DNA of 64,000 nt from Pseudonocardia autotrophica. Its GTDB lineage: Bacteria > Actinomycetota > Actinomycetes > Mycobacteriales > Pseudonocardiaceae. Position 1 is the first letter of the stretch. Each line of letters starts with the position of its first letter. The notes under the pieces are model-generated. The model ran no database searches and had not been told where the DNA came from. It worked only from the letters and a program-made list of their open reading frames with translations. Shown here piece after piece: positions 54,871 to 63,882 of this stretch. Where the stretch lies: NCBI RefSeq assembly GCF_003945385.1, contig NZ_AP018920.1:4402001-4466000 (forward strand), read 5' to 3'. The position numbers were made by a program, and so were the translations under genes.

Positions 54871-56210
54871 GGGATCTCCTTGGTCGCTGCGGTGAGGGCC
54901 TGGTCGAGGTCCCAGAGGATGTCCTCGGGGTCCTCCAGCCCGACCGAGATACGGATCATGTCCCCCGGCACCCCGGCCTGCTCCAGCTGCTGCGGGGTGA
55001 GCTGCTGGTGGGTCGTCGACGCCGGGTGCAGCACGAGTGTGCGGGCGTCGCCGACGTTCGCGAGGTGGCTGCACAGCTGCACCGCCTCGATGAACCGGGA
55101 GCCGGCGGCCCGGCCGCCCTGCCCGTCCGGCGAGCTCCGGTCGGCGACCCCGAAGGAGAACACCGCGCCGGGCCCGTCCGGCAGGTACTGCGCGGCCCGC
55201 TCGTGGTGCGGGTGCGACGGCAGACCCGGGTAGGTGACGTAGGAGACCCGCGGATCGGCCTCCAGCCACTCGGCGATCCGCTGCGCGTTCGCGACGTGCG
55301 CCGCCATCCGCTGCGGCAGCGTCTCCACCCCCTGCAACAGCAGGAACGCCGAGTGCGCCGACAGCGTCGCGCCGACGTCACGCAGCTGCTCGGCCCGCAG
55401 CTTCGTCAGGAAGCCGAGTTCCTTGAAGTTCCCCCACCAGCTCAGCCCGCCGTAGGACGGGACCGGCTCGGTCATCCCGGGGAAGTTGCCGTTGCCCCAG
55501 TCGAACGTCCCGGCCTCGATCACGACGCCGCCGAGCGTGGTGCCGTGCCCGCCGAGGAACTTGGTGACCGAGTGGATCACGATGTCCGCGCCGTGCTCGA
55601 TCGGCCGGCACAGGAAGGGCGTCGCCAGTGTGGCGTCCACGATCAGCGGCAGCCCGGCCGCATGGGCGACCTCGGCCAGCCCGGCGACGTCGGCCACCTC
55701 ACCGCCCGGGTTCGAGACGATCTCGGCGAACACGAACCGGGTCTCCGGCCGGATCGCGGCGGCGTAGTCGGCCGGATCGGTGCCCGGGACGAACGTCGTG
55801 TCCACCCCGAATCGGCGCAGCGTCACGTCCAGCTGGGTGATCGTTCCGCCGTAGAGCCCGGCCGCGGCCACGACGTGGTCGCCGGCTCCGGCGAGCGCGG
55901 CGAAGGTCAGGAACTCGGCGGACTGGCCGCTGGCCGTGCAGACCGCGCCGATGCCGCCGTCCAGGCTGGCGAGGCGCTCCTCCAGCGCGGAGACCGTCGG
56001 GTTCGCGATCCGGGAGTAGATCAGGCCGTACTTCTGCAGCGCGAACAGCGCCGCCGCATCGTCGCTGTCGCGGAAGACGTAGCTGGTGGTCTGGTGGATC
56101 GGTACGGCCCGCGATCCGGTCGCCTCGTCCGGCACCGTCCCGGCGTGCACGGCCCGGGTGCGGAAGCCCCAGGCCCGGTCCTGCTGCTGGCTCTCGCTCA
56201 CCCGGCCCAT
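54867..56210 (-). CDS. metY: O-acetylhomoserine sulfhydrylase (MetY family)
   Basis: A PLP enzyme of 447 residues that makes homocysteine (or methionine) from O-acetylhomoserine and sulfide in the cytoplasm. Family markers are FRTRAVHAGTVPDEATGSR at the N-terminus, YSRIANPTVSALEERLA, the GLYGGT PLP-phosphate loop, and the PLP-Lys in HSVTKFLGGHGTTLGG. A loop insertion (SSPDGQGGRA) is species-specific. ATG at 56210 follows GAGGGCAGG; GTG at 56201 is an alternative. No S-box or S-adenosylmethionine riboswitch is visible upstream. Confidence 0.93.
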   Translation of the reverse strand: MGRVSESQQQDRAWGFRTRAVHAGTVPDEATGSRAVPIHQTTSYVFRDSDDAAALFALQKYGLIYSRIANPTVSALEERLASLDGGIGAVCTASGQSAEFLTFAALAGAGDHVVAAAGLYGGTITQLDVTLRRFGVDTTFVPGTDPADYAAAIRPETRFVFAEIVSNPGGEVADVAGLAEVAHAAGLPLIVDATLATPFLCRPIEHGADIVIHSVTKFLGGHGTTLGGVVIEAGTFDWGNGNFPGMTEPVPSYGGLSWWGNFKELGFLTKLRAEQLRDVGATLSAHSAFLLLQGVETLPQRMAAHVANAQRIAEWLEADPRVSYVTYPGLPSHPHHERAAQYLPDGPGAVFSFGVADRSSPDGQGGRAAGSRFIEAVQLCSHLANVGDARTLVLHPASTTHQQLTPQQLEQAGVPGDMIRISVGLEDPEDILWDLDQALTAATKEIP

Positions 56211-56234
56211 CCTGCCCTCACGGCCCGGGTCGCG

Positions 56235-56948
56235 TCACAGGTGCTCCGTGAGGAAGGTCAACACCCGCGCGGTCGCGTCGGTCGCGGACGGCTCGTGGTA
56301 CTCCAGGTGCATCGGCGTCCGGGCGGCGACCGATCCGGTGGCGCCCGGCGTCCGGGTCATGAACGAGTGCCCGGCGTCGGGATAGACCTTCACGTCGTGC
56401 GGGATCCCGCGCTCGGCGAGATCGGCCTCCAGCCGCTGCGGGTAGCCGTCCCGGAACTCCAGGTCACGGCCGCCGAAGCTGGCCACCACCGGGCAGAGCG
56501 GCTCGACCCGCGCGGCGGTACGGCCGTAGAACGGCACCGCCACCCGGTACAATCCGGTGCCCGACAGCAGCAGCGCGAACCCGCCGCCCATACAGAACCC
56601 GATCACGCCGATCCGGTCGGCGTCGACCGTGGGCTGCTCGGCGAGCCAGCGCCGCGCCGACTCGCAGTCGCCCAGCGCGGCACCCCGGCCGGTCGCCATC
56701 GTGGTCATCGTGGACGCCACGCACAGCGGCTTCACCCGGCCGCGGGCGAACAGGTCCGGGATCAGCACGGTGTAGCCCTCGCGGGCGAGGTCCCGGGCGA
56801 TCCGGCGCATCTCCGGGGTCATCCCGAACAACTCGTAGATCATCACGAGCGCCGGGCCGGGCGTGTCGCCGCCGTCCGGGCGAGCCAGGAAGCCGGGCAG
56901 CCGGCCACCGTTCACGCTGGGGATCGACACATCCGCCTCGACCGTCAT
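56235..56948 (-). CDS. Dienelactone hydrolase family protein
   Basis: A 237-residue alpha/beta hydrolase of the dienelactone hydrolase family. The nucleophile elbow is GFCMGGGFAL with Cys (near residue 118), the acid is Asp or Glu in FGGRDLEFRD, and the base His is in DAGHSFMTR. Family members open dienelactones in chloroaromatic breakdown or act as general carboxylesterases; this one has no ring-degradation neighbours immediately beside it. ATG at 56948 overlaps the thioesterase stop by 4 nt. Confidence 0.88.
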   Translation of the reverse strand: MTVEADVSIPSVNGGRLPGFLARPDGGDTPGPALVMIYELFGMTPEMRRIARDLAREGYTVLIPDLFARGRVKPLCVASTMTTMATGRGAALGDCESARRWLAEQPTVDADRIGVIGFCMGGGFALLLSGTGLYRVAVPFYGRTAARVEPLCPVVASFGGRDLEFRDGYPQRLEADLAERGIPHDVKVYPDAGHSFMTRTPGATGSVAARTPMHLEYHEPSATDATARVLTFLTEHL

Positions 56949-57859
56949 CGCCGCTCCCCCGAACCCGGGACCCGGACCAGGCCCTCCTGCATGGTGGTGG
57001 CGACCATCCGGCCGTCCTCGGTGAAGAAACGGCCCCTGGCCAGGCCGCGGCCACCGGACGCGGCGGGCGAGTAGCACTCGTAGAGCAGCCACTCGTCGGC
57101 CCGGAACGGCTCGTGGAACCACATCGCGTGGTCCAGGCTGGCCATCTGCACCTCGCCGGTGGGCGCCGGGTGCCGGGCGAGTACCGAGCCGAGCAAGGTC
57201 AGGTCGCTGGCGTAGGTGAGCAGGCAGACGTGCAGCAATCGCTCGTCGGGCAGCTCGCCGTCGGCGCGCAGCCAGAGCCGGGTCGGCTCCTCGCTCGGCC
57301 CCGTGCTGCGCGACCGCGGCGGCTCGCCGATCAGCCGGATGTCCAGCGGCCGGGGCAGACCGGACATCCAGCTGCTCTCGCCGCGCACCGCCCGGGCGCC
57401 CAGGTCGTCGAGCTCGTCCGGGGCGGGCAGACCGACCGGCATCGGCTCGGAGTGCACCAGCCCGTGCTGCTCCAGCTGGAACGACGCGGACAGCGCGAAG
57501 ATCGCCTCACCGCGCTGGACCGCCAGCACCCTGCGGGTGGTGAAGGAGCGGCCGTCGCGCACCCGCTCGGTCTCGTAGACGATCGGGATGCTCGGGTCCC
57601 CCGGCCGGATGAAGTAGGCGTGCAGCGAGTGCACCCCCCGGTCCTCGGGGACCGTCCGGCCGGCCGCGACGAGCGCCTGCCCGGCCACCTGCCCACCGAA
57701 CACCCTGGGCAGCGACACCGGCGGGCTGACCCCACGGAAGAGGTTGTCCTCCAGGCGTTCCAGGTCGAGCAACGCGACCAGGTCGTCGAGTACGGCCTGG
57801 CCGCGCGGCACACCGTCGACGGCGGTCGGTCCGGGCGCGGGTTCGGGTTGGGCGCTCAC
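56945..57859 (-). CDS. tesB: Acyl-CoA thioesterase II (TesB)
   Basis: A 304-residue double hot-dog thioesterase hydrolysing acyl-CoAs. FRGVSPPVSLPRVFGGQVAGQAL (about residues 42-64; first 20 characteristic), HSLHAYFIRPGDPS, RRVLAVQRGEAIFALSASF and, in the second half, ASLDHAMWFHEPFRADEW with the catalytic Asp are TesB signatures. GTG at 57859 begins a Pro/Ala-rich leader. It is translated in overlap with the dienelactone hydrolase. It follows pyk by only 22 nt on the minus strand and may share its transcript. Confidence 0.92.
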   Translation of the reverse strand: MSAQPEPAPGPTAVDGVPRGQAVLDDLVALLDLERLEDNLFRGVSPPVSLPRVFGGQVAGQALVAAGRTVPEDRGVHSLHAYFIRPGDPSIPIVYETERVRDGRSFTTRRVLAVQRGEAIFALSASFQLEQHGLVHSEPMPVGLPAPDELDDLGARAVRGESSWMSGLPRPLDIRLIGEPPRSRSTGPSEEPTRLWLRADGELPDERLLHVCLLTYASDLTLLGSVLARHPAPTGEVQMASLDHAMWFHEPFRADEWLLYECYSPAASGGRGLARGRFFTEDGRMVATTMQEGLVRVPGSGERR

Positions 57860-57881
57860 GGGGACGGAGTATGCCGGTTCC

Positions 57882-59306
57882 TCAGGCGTGGTCGTCCTCG
57901 CCGAGGCGGTGCACCCGGATCAGGTTGGTCGAGCCGACCGTGGCGGGCGGCGAGCCGGCGACGATCACCACCAGGTCACCTGCCTTGAACCGGCCGATCG
58001 ACAGGATCGCGTGATCGACCTGGCGGACCATGGCGTCGGTGGAGTCGACCCGGTCGACCAGGAACGTCTCCACGCCCCAGGTCATCGCGAGCTGGCTGCG
58101 CACCGCGGGCTCCGGGGTGAAGGCCAGCAGCGGCAGCCGGGTGTGCAGCCGGGCGAGCCGGCGCACGGTGTCCCCGGACTGGGAGAACGCGACCAGCGCC
58201 CGCGCCGAGAGCCGCTCGCCGATGTCGCGGGCGGCGTAGGACAGCACACCCCGCTTCGTGCGCGGAACGTGGTTCAGCGGCGGGACGGTCGCCGGGCCGG
58301 CCTCGACGGCCTCGACGATCTCGGCCATCGTCCGGACGGTCTTGATCGGGTACCGCCCGACGCTGGTCTCGCCGGACAGCATGACGGCGTCGGTGCCGTC
58401 GAGCACCGCGTTCGCCACGTCCGAGGTCTCGGCCCGGGTCGGACGCGAGTTGGAGATCATCGAGTCCAGCATCTGGGTCGCGACGATGACCGGCTTGGCG
58501 TTCTCCCGGGCGATCTGGATGGCCCGCTTCTGCACCAGCGGCACGTTCTGCAGCGGCAGCTCGACGCCGAGGTCACCGCGGGCGACCATGATCCCGTCGA
58601 AGGCCAGGACGATGGCCTCCAGGTTGTCGACGGCCTCCGGCTTCTCCAGCTTGGCGATCACCGGGACCCGGCCGCGGCCGGTGTTGTCCATGATCTTGTG
58701 GACGAGGTCGATGTCCGCGGGGCTGCGGACGAACGAGAGCGCGACGACATCGACCCGCAGCGACAGCGCGAACTCGAGGTCGGAGACGTCCTTGTCGCTG
58801 AGCGCGGGCACCGTGATGTTCATGCCCGGCAGGTTCAGGCCCTTGTTGTCCGAGACCGGGCCGCCCTCGGTGACCCGGCAGACGACGTCGTTGCCCTCGA
58901 TGGCGACGACCCGCAGGCCGACCTTGCCGTCGTCGACGAGCAGCCGGTCGTCGACCTTCGCATCCTGCGCGAGGCCCTTGTAGGTGGTGGAGACGCGGTC
59001 GTGGGTGCCGGCGACGTCGTCGACGGTGATCCGGATCTCCTCGCCGGTGCGCCACTCGGTGGGGCCGTCGGTGAAGCGGCCGAGCCGGATCTTCGGGCCC
59101 TGCAGGTCGGCCAGGATCCCGACCGCGCGGCCGGTCGCGTCGGCCGCGGCGCGGATCAGGTCGTAGACGCGCTTGTGGTCCTCGCGGTCGCCGTGGCTGA
59201 AATTCAGCCGCGCCACGTCCATCCCGGCGTCGACGAGGTCCCGGATCCGGTCCGGCGTCGCGGTGGCCGGACCGATGGTGCAGACGATCTTGGTTCGACG
59301 TGTCAC
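57882..59306 (-). CDS. pyk: Pyruvate kinase
   Basis: Final glycolytic enzyme, phosphoenolpyruvate plus ADP to pyruvate plus ATP, 474 residues. RRTKIVCTIGPAT (residue 3), MDVARLNFSHGD, the substrate motif VIAKLEKPEAVDNL with the catalytic Lys, and the metal/nucleotide segment IMVARGDLGVELP are complete, followed by the allosteric C domain. GTG at 59306 is chosen over the in-frame GTG at 59315 because the TAGGGT -10 hexamer (59319-59314) overlaps that codon. The family also begins MTRRxKIVCT. Confidence 0.96.
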   Translation of the reverse strand: MTRRTKIVCTIGPATATPDRIRDLVDAGMDVARLNFSHGDREDHKRVYDLIRAAADATGRAVGILADLQGPKIRLGRFTDGPTEWRTGEEIRITVDDVAGTHDRVSTTYKGLAQDAKVDDRLLVDDGKVGLRVVAIEGNDVVCRVTEGGPVSDNKGLNLPGMNITVPALSDKDVSDLEFALSLRVDVVALSFVRSPADIDLVHKIMDNTGRGRVPVIAKLEKPEAVDNLEAIVLAFDGIMVARGDLGVELPLQNVPLVQKRAIQIARENAKPVIVATQMLDSMISNSRPTRAETSDVANAVLDGTDAVMLSGETSVGRYPIKTVRTMAEIVEAVEAGPATVPPLNHVPRTKRGVLSYAARDIGERLSARALVAFSQSGDTVRRLARLHTRLPLLAFTPEPAVRSQLAMTWGVETFLVDRVDSTDAMVRQVDHAILSIGRFKAGDLVVIVAGSPPATVGSTNLIRVHRLGEDDHA

Positions 59307-59313
59307 GGCGCCC

Positions 59314-59319
59314 ACCCTA
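59314..59319 (-). promoter_or_regulatory. Putative -10 element of pyk (leaderless)
   Basis: TAGGGT on the minus strand, 7 nt before the GTG at 59306, with no ribosome binding site. The same hexamer and spacing precede mdh. Confidence 0.5.
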
Positions 59320-59464
59320 GCCCCGTTCTGGAACGATCAGGTTCCGGCGGCACGGCCTGTCGGTGTCCGGTTCGCGCCGTGCAGCCGACCGGTAGCCACC
59401 CGACCGCCACCCGACTGCCGGACCGGGCGGCTCGGCCCGCCGGATCGACCGGCAGACTGAGCCG

Positions 59465-59800
59465 GTGCGTGTCCAGCCGTTCGTCCTCGCGCTGCTGCTG
59501 AGCCTGGTGGTGCTCTTCACCCCCGCGGCCGGGGTGCCGACCGCGCCACCGGGCACCGACAAGGTCGTTCACCTGGCATTGTTCGCGCTGCTCGCGTTCA
59601 CCGGGCGGACCGCGGGGATCCGCCCGTGGCCACTGCTGGCGGGCCTCACGGTGTACGCGGCGGCCTCCGAGGTACTGCAGGCATTGCTGCCGCTGGGTCG
59701 CAGCGGGGACCTGCTCGACGGGCTCACCGACGTCGCGGGCGCCGTGCTGGGGCTGGGGCTCTACGCGGCACTGGACCGATTCAGGGCCCGGGCTGTGTGA
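59465..59800 (+). CDS. VanZ-like small membrane protein
   Basis: A 111-residue protein with about four hydrophobic segments. The layout GTDKVVHLALFALLAFTGR (residues about 30-48) with Asp and His in the second helix region, and ASEVLQALLPLGRSGDLLDG, follow the VanZ-like family, whose members affect the cell envelope but mostly have no known reaction. GTG at 59465. It is divergent from pyk across 158 nt. Confidence 0.75.
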   Translation: MRVQPFVLALLLSLVVLFTPAAGVPTAPPGTDKVVHLALFALLAFTGRTAGIRPWPLLAGLTVYAAASEVLQALLPLGRSGDLLDGLTDVAGAVLGLGLYAALDRFRARAV

Positions 59801-60054
59801 AGGCTCGTCCGGAGGAGTGCTCCGCGGCCGTCCGGAGGCGGTGACCTGTTCACCGGCAGGCGTGGGGTCGTCCGGCGTTCCGGGAACGACGGGCATCAGC
59901 TCGAGCGGCCTGACGGGACTGCCTCACGACGATAGGGTCCGGGTCTCGACAACTGTTCCGGTGCCGTGGCATCGAGGCAGATCTCCGGGCGTGCCGTCGA
60001 CAGGTCGCAGCGGGGGCCACACCGGGGTAGCCGCCGGACGGAGGTGATTGGTCG

Positions 60055-61455
60055 GTGCCGACGAACGAGCGTCTTGTCGCGCTGATGACCGACGCCGGGT
60101 TCCTGGACCGCGGCGGCACGATCGGTCGGAAGCGCTTCACGCGGGCCGTCAACGAGACGGCGGCCGCTCGCACGGCGGGGCGCAGTTACACGCACACCTA
60201 CGTCAGCCGGTGGCTCAACGGGGTCACCCCGCGCGACGAGGTGACCCACGACGCCATCCGGGAAGCGCTCGGGACGCGACTCGGCCGCATCGTCTCCCCC
60301 GACGAGCTCGGCTTCCGTGTGTCGTACACCGTGTCACCTGATGTCGGACTGTCGTACCCGGACGACCCCGAGCAGGGGGTGACGACGCTCGTCGAGCTTC
60401 TGGAAGCCGACCTCTCCGGCGCCGCGCGGTTCGGCGAGACGACCGAATGCATCGCGGCGTGGAACGATGCGGCGCTGGCGTGGCTGGTCGGGAGCCGACA
60501 CCCCGTCATCGGATCGGACGCCACCGTCCGGATCGGCGCATCCGATGTGGACCGGCTCCGAACGATGCGGCAGACGTTCGACCGGCTGGACGGCATGTTC
60601 GGCGGGGCTCATGCGCGCACAGCACTGGTGCACTACCTCCGGACCGTTCTCCCGAAACTCCTGAGATCCGAAGGACGGGCGGACGTCAGAGAGCGGCTGT
60701 TCTCCGCGGCCGGCGAGCTGACGCAGCTCGCCGCGTGGATGTCCTACGACGCCGGTCGTCACGGACTCGCGCAGCGCTACTTCATCCAGGCTCTAGGTCT
60801 CGCCGATGCGGGACAGGATCGCCTGCTGTCCGCGAGCATCCTGGACGCGATGAGTCATCAGGCGAGTTTCCTGGGCCGACACCGGGAAGCGGCCGCCATG
60901 GCTCGCGCGGCGCGGCTCGGGACCGACAACGGTGCCGTGCCGATCCTGACGGCGCATTTCCACGTCATGGAGGCACGCGCCCTGGCCCGGATCGGTGACG
61001 CGAGCGCGTGCGAGCGCGCGATGGACGACGCCGTCCGACACTTCGGGCGACACACCCCCGGTGAAGGACCGGAGTGGATCGGCTACTTCGACGGCGCCGA
61101 GCTGGCCGCCGAGTTGGGGCACTGCCAACGGGACCTCGGCCGTCCGGCGCCGGCGATCGAGCACGCGACCCAGGCACTCGACTCGGCATCCGGCTCCTGC
61201 GCGCGCAGTGACTTCTTCGTGTCGATGGTCCTTGCCCATGCACACCTCGACCAGGGCGATGTCGAGGAAGGGTGCCGTGTCGCGGAGCAGGCGATCACGG
61301 CCGGTGAGGGCCTGGACTCGGTCCGGTGCCACAGCTACGTCACCGAGTTCCGCGAGCGTCTCGCCCGGTACCGGACCAGCGGTGTCGCGCGAGAGTTCGT
61401 CGGCCGGGTGCGGGCCGCCCGGCTGTGGTCACCGCCGGCGAGCGTGGCTCAGTAG
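60055..61455 (+). CDS. Transcriptional regulator-like protein with HTH and TPR-type repeats
   Basis: A 466-residue cytoplasmic protein. The N-terminal ~75 residues look like a Cro/C1-type helix-turn-helix of the NsdA-like actinobacterial kind (YTHTYVSRWLNGVTPRDEVT). The rest is helical with TPR-like repeats (AQRYFIQALGLADAG, AAAMARAARLG, AIEHATQALDSASG). Such proteins regulate development or secondary metabolism, sometimes through a partner or small ligand. The GTG start is set by an excellent GGAGGTGAT at 60040-60048. Its end overlaps the convergent kinase gene by 7 nt. Confidence 0.75.
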   Translation: MPTNERLVALMTDAGFLDRGGTIGRKRFTRAVNETAAARTAGRSYTHTYVSRWLNGVTPRDEVTHDAIREALGTRLGRIVSPDELGFRVSYTVSPDVGLSYPDDPEQGVTTLVELLEADLSGAARFGETTECIAAWNDAALAWLVGSRHPVIGSDATVRIGASDVDRLRTMRQTFDRLDGMFGGAHARTALVHYLRTVLPKLLRSEGRADVRERLFSAAGELTQLAAWMSYDAGRHGLAQRYFIQALGLADAGQDRLLSASILDAMSHQASFLGRHREAAAMARAARLGTDNGAVPILTAHFHVMEARALARIGDASACERAMDDAVRHFGRHTPGEGPEWIGYFDGAELAAELGHCQRDLGRPAPAIEHATQALDSASGSCARSDFFVSMVLAHAHLDQGDVEEGCRVAEQAITAGEGLDSVRCHSYVTEFRERLARYRTSGVAREFVGRVRAARLWSPPASVAQ

Positions 61456-62339
61456 GCGCCCCAGTCCCGTCGGCTCGCGCCGGTCCGGATGGCGGTGATC
61501 CGCTTCTCCGCTTCCTCCGACGTCGCCGCGGACTCGCCGGCCTTGCGGCCGAGCCACGTCGTCATGGCGATCTCCCGCATGTCGGCGAGGGCGGAGTACC
61601 CCTCCCACGTCGTCAGGTCGTACCCGTAGACCTCGACGAACGTTCGGTATTCCTCGCATGTGTGCCAGCCGAGCCGGTCATGGAACAGCGCGGTTTGGAT
61701 CAGATCCCATTCACGCGCGCCGACGGCGAAGCTGTCCAGGTCGATGAGTACCGCCTGCCCGTCGTCCCCGAGAAGCACGTTGCCGACATTCGCGTCCCCG
61801 TGGATCACACCGCGAGGAAGCGTGAACGGCAACAACGGGAATGCCTCGCGCGCCCATTCGATCCGCTCCCGGAGGAAGGCACTGTTGACCGCGGACAGAT
61901 CCGGCAGGGCAGGCAGCTGATCGCCGGGGGCGCCGAACGGTCGCAGCGCGGGGAGGTCGATATCCGACGGAACGTCAAGGCTGTGCAGGTCGCGGATCAG
62001 TCGCGCGACGTCGCCGATGGGTGCGTACACGTCGTTCCGGCAGACTGATCCCCACAGCGTCACCACCCGGCCGGACGCCTCGATCGGCTGTTCGACGGGC
62101 AGCGCGCGGGTGGCCGGGAAGCCGATCCGTTCCAGCCAGCGTGCCACCCGCACCTGCCGCTCGGCGTTCGCCCGGAAAGTCAGGTCCGGAGCGACGCGAC
62201 CGATGAAATCCGAGTCGATCCGATACACCGAATTCGATCCGACCCGTACCAGCTCGACGAGCTCGGTCGGTAGACCCGCCAGTCCGGACGCTTCGATCAG
62301 CGCAGTTCGAGCTCGGGAATCCGAAACGGGCACGGGCAC
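61449..62339 (-). CDS. Aminoglycoside-phosphotransferase-fold kinase
   Basis: A 296-residue APH/choline-kinase-like phosphotransferase. The catalytic Brenner-type loop is GVIHGDANVGNVLL (near residue 185), and the metal-binding motif is LIDLDSFAVGAREWDL. YRIDSDFIGRVAP marks the N-lobe. Actinobacterial genomes have many such kinases of unknown substrate next to TPR regulators, as here, so resistance should not be assumed. GTG at 62339, with a GTG at 62333 as alternative. Convergent overlap with the regulator suggests the two were inherited as a unit. Confidence 0.82.
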   Translation of the reverse strand: MPVPVSDSRARTALIEASGLAGLPTELVELVRVGSNSVYRIDSDFIGRVAPDLTFRANAERQVRVARWLERIGFPATRALPVEQPIEASGRVVTLWGSVCRNDVYAPIGDVARLIRDLHSLDVPSDIDLPALRPFGAPGDQLPALPDLSAVNSAFLRERIEWAREAFPLLPFTLPRGVIHGDANVGNVLLGDDGQAVLIDLDSFAVGAREWDLIQTALFHDRLGWHTCEEYRTFVEVYGYDLTTWEGYSALADMREIAMTTWLGRKAGESAATSEEAEKRITAIRTGASRRDWGAY

Positions 62340-62842
62340 TCCACCAAGCTCACAATTGTCCGAGACGGCGTCGATGGCAGGACGTTCGGCGACCTGGGCG
62401 GGTCGGGTCCGATTCTCGCCGAACTCGTCGATCGAGGCAGTCTAGGCCAAAGCCCTCCGTGGTGATTCACGAGACGGCGACCGTCCAACTGTGCCCCCAC
62501 GTGTGCCCTGTTGAGGGGATACCACTCCGTCGACGCTCGAGGAGTGCCTCACGTCGTCGGATCGCCGGCTCGGCCGGCCCAGCCTGCATCGACCTCCGGG
62601 CCGGACCGATACCACCGTCATCGACCGGAGAACGTCCGCACCCCGTGGGGCGTCCGTGGAACCGCACCGCGACCTACCTGGTCGGGTCGTCTGCGTCGTC
62701 GGCTGCGCGGGTGGACTCGAAGCGCAACGCCGGATTCCGGTTGCGTCGTCGGCGAGCCGACACGTCCCGGTACGGGCGAACCGCAGATCGGTCGCGCACG
62801 CGATGGTCCGGGCGGAGCCGGCCGGCCATGCACGGACGCCGG
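62340..62842. other. Gap without a recognised gene
   Basis: I see no convincing gene in this 503-nt stretch. All six frames give only low-complexity Arg/Pro/Ser-rich open frames typical of GC-rich shadows. The left end (62340-62460) should hold the promoter of the kinase gene. Confidence 0.4.
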
Positions 62843-63109
62843 ATGACGATCGACGACGGACACCGGGAGCGACGCGGTGCCCGACCTGTTGTGGAGCCGA
62901 CGGGACGGGCGTGGCGACCGGTCGCCGCAGAGCTCTTCCGCAGGCAACCCGGCGCCGTGCGACGGCTGCTCGCCGAGCACGTCGACGATGGGACCGGCCA
63001 CTGCAAGAAGTGCTGGTCACAGCACGGAAACCCGCGCCACCCGTGCAACGTCCGGTTGTTCGCACTCGACGGCTGCGGTCCCGCAGCGGCGCACCGGCGC
63101 TCCCTCTGA
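62843..63109 (+). CDS. Small Cys-rich, probably zinc-binding protein
   Basis: An 88-residue frame (93 if the ATG at 62828 is used). The core LLAEHVDDGTGHCKKCW and the following HPCNVRLFA resemble a group of small actinobacterial proteins with an EH-x-DG-x-C-x-x-C pattern followed by a third Cys, likely a zinc knuckle. Function is unknown. There is no strong ribosome binding site and the flanks are Arg-rich, so I consider it likely rather than certain. It is on the same strand as, and 131 nt before, the DUF2461 gene. Confidence 0.5.
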   Translation: MTIDDGHRERRGARPVVEPTGRAWRPVAAELFRRQPGAVRRLLAEHVDDGTGHCKKCWSQHGNPRHPCNVRLFALDGCGPAAAHRRSL

Positions 63110-63240
63110 CTCCCTGTTCAGGACGTGGCGAGACCGCGTCTCCGGCGCTGCGGGCCGCAGCGGAGCGGTCAACGGTTGCCCGGCTTCCCGAGCCCGGCCG
63201 CGGAGCAGGCCCCGCCCCTGGCCGGAGTACGGTGACCGCC

Positions 63241-63882
63241 ATGTCCGGCAAGCGTTTCCGCGGTTTCGGAGAAGCGGTGGTCGACTTCTACGAGGGGCTC
63301 GAAGCCGACAACTCGAAGGCGTACTGGACCGATAATCGCGCGATCTACGAAGCGCAGGTCCGTGCGCCGATGCTGGACCTCCTCGCGGACCTGGAACCCG
63401 AGTTCGGCGCGGGCAAGGTGTTCCGGCCGTACCGAGACCTACGGTTCTCGCCGGGCCGGGAGCCGTACAAGACCCAGTGCGGCGCCACGGCCGGGGCCAA
63501 CTACGTGCAGGTCTCAGCAGACGGACTGATGGTCGCCACGGGCTACTACGCGATGGTCCCGACGCAGGTGGCGCGTTACCGCGCTGCGGTCGACGACGAC
63601 CATCGCGGGCCGGAGCTGGCACGGATCGTCACGTCGCTCCTCAACGAGGGTTTCACCGTCGCCGGGCAACGGCTCAAGACCCGGCCCCGTGGCGTGTCCG
63701 CCGATCACCCACGGCTCGACCTGCTGCGCCACCGGAGTCTCTACGTGTGGTGCTCCTGGCCGCCCGCCGACGATCTGCACGCACCAGGCCTCGACGAGCG
63801 CGTCGCCGATGCCTGGCATCGACTTGCGCCGCTTGCGGAATGGCTCAATGCCCACGTCGGAGTGGACATCGACGAAGGTTGA
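63241..63882 (+). CDS. DUF2461 (TIGR02453) family protein
   Basis: A 213-residue protein. RFRGFGEAVVDFYEGLEADNSKAYW at the N-terminus (first 20 residues diagnostic), KVFRPYRDLRFSPGREPYKT and RLKTRPRGVSADHPRLDLLRH are the conserved blocks of the TIGR02453/DUF2461 family, which is widespread but of unknown function. There are no membrane segments. ATG at 63241. Confidence 0.9.
   Translation: MSGKRFRGFGEAVVDFYEGLEADNSKAYWTDNRAIYEAQVRAPMLDLLADLEPEFGAGKVFRPYRDLRFSPGREPYKTQCGATAGANYVQVSADGLMVATGYYAMVPTQVARYRAAVDDDHRGPELARIVTSLLNEGFTVAGQRLKTRPRGVSADHPRLDLLRHRSLYVWCSWPPADDLHAPGLDERVADAWHRLAPLAEWLNAHVGVDIDEG

Noticed and set aside
61449..62339. Aminoglycoside resistance gene
   Set aside because: Only the general APH fold and catalytic motifs are visible. 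Such kinases are numerous in actinobacteria with unknown substrates, so resistance is not supported.
62456..62842. Overlapping open frames on both strands in the gene-poor gap
   Set aside because: All are Arg/Ser/Pro-rich, lack ribosome binding sites and show no recognisable motif.
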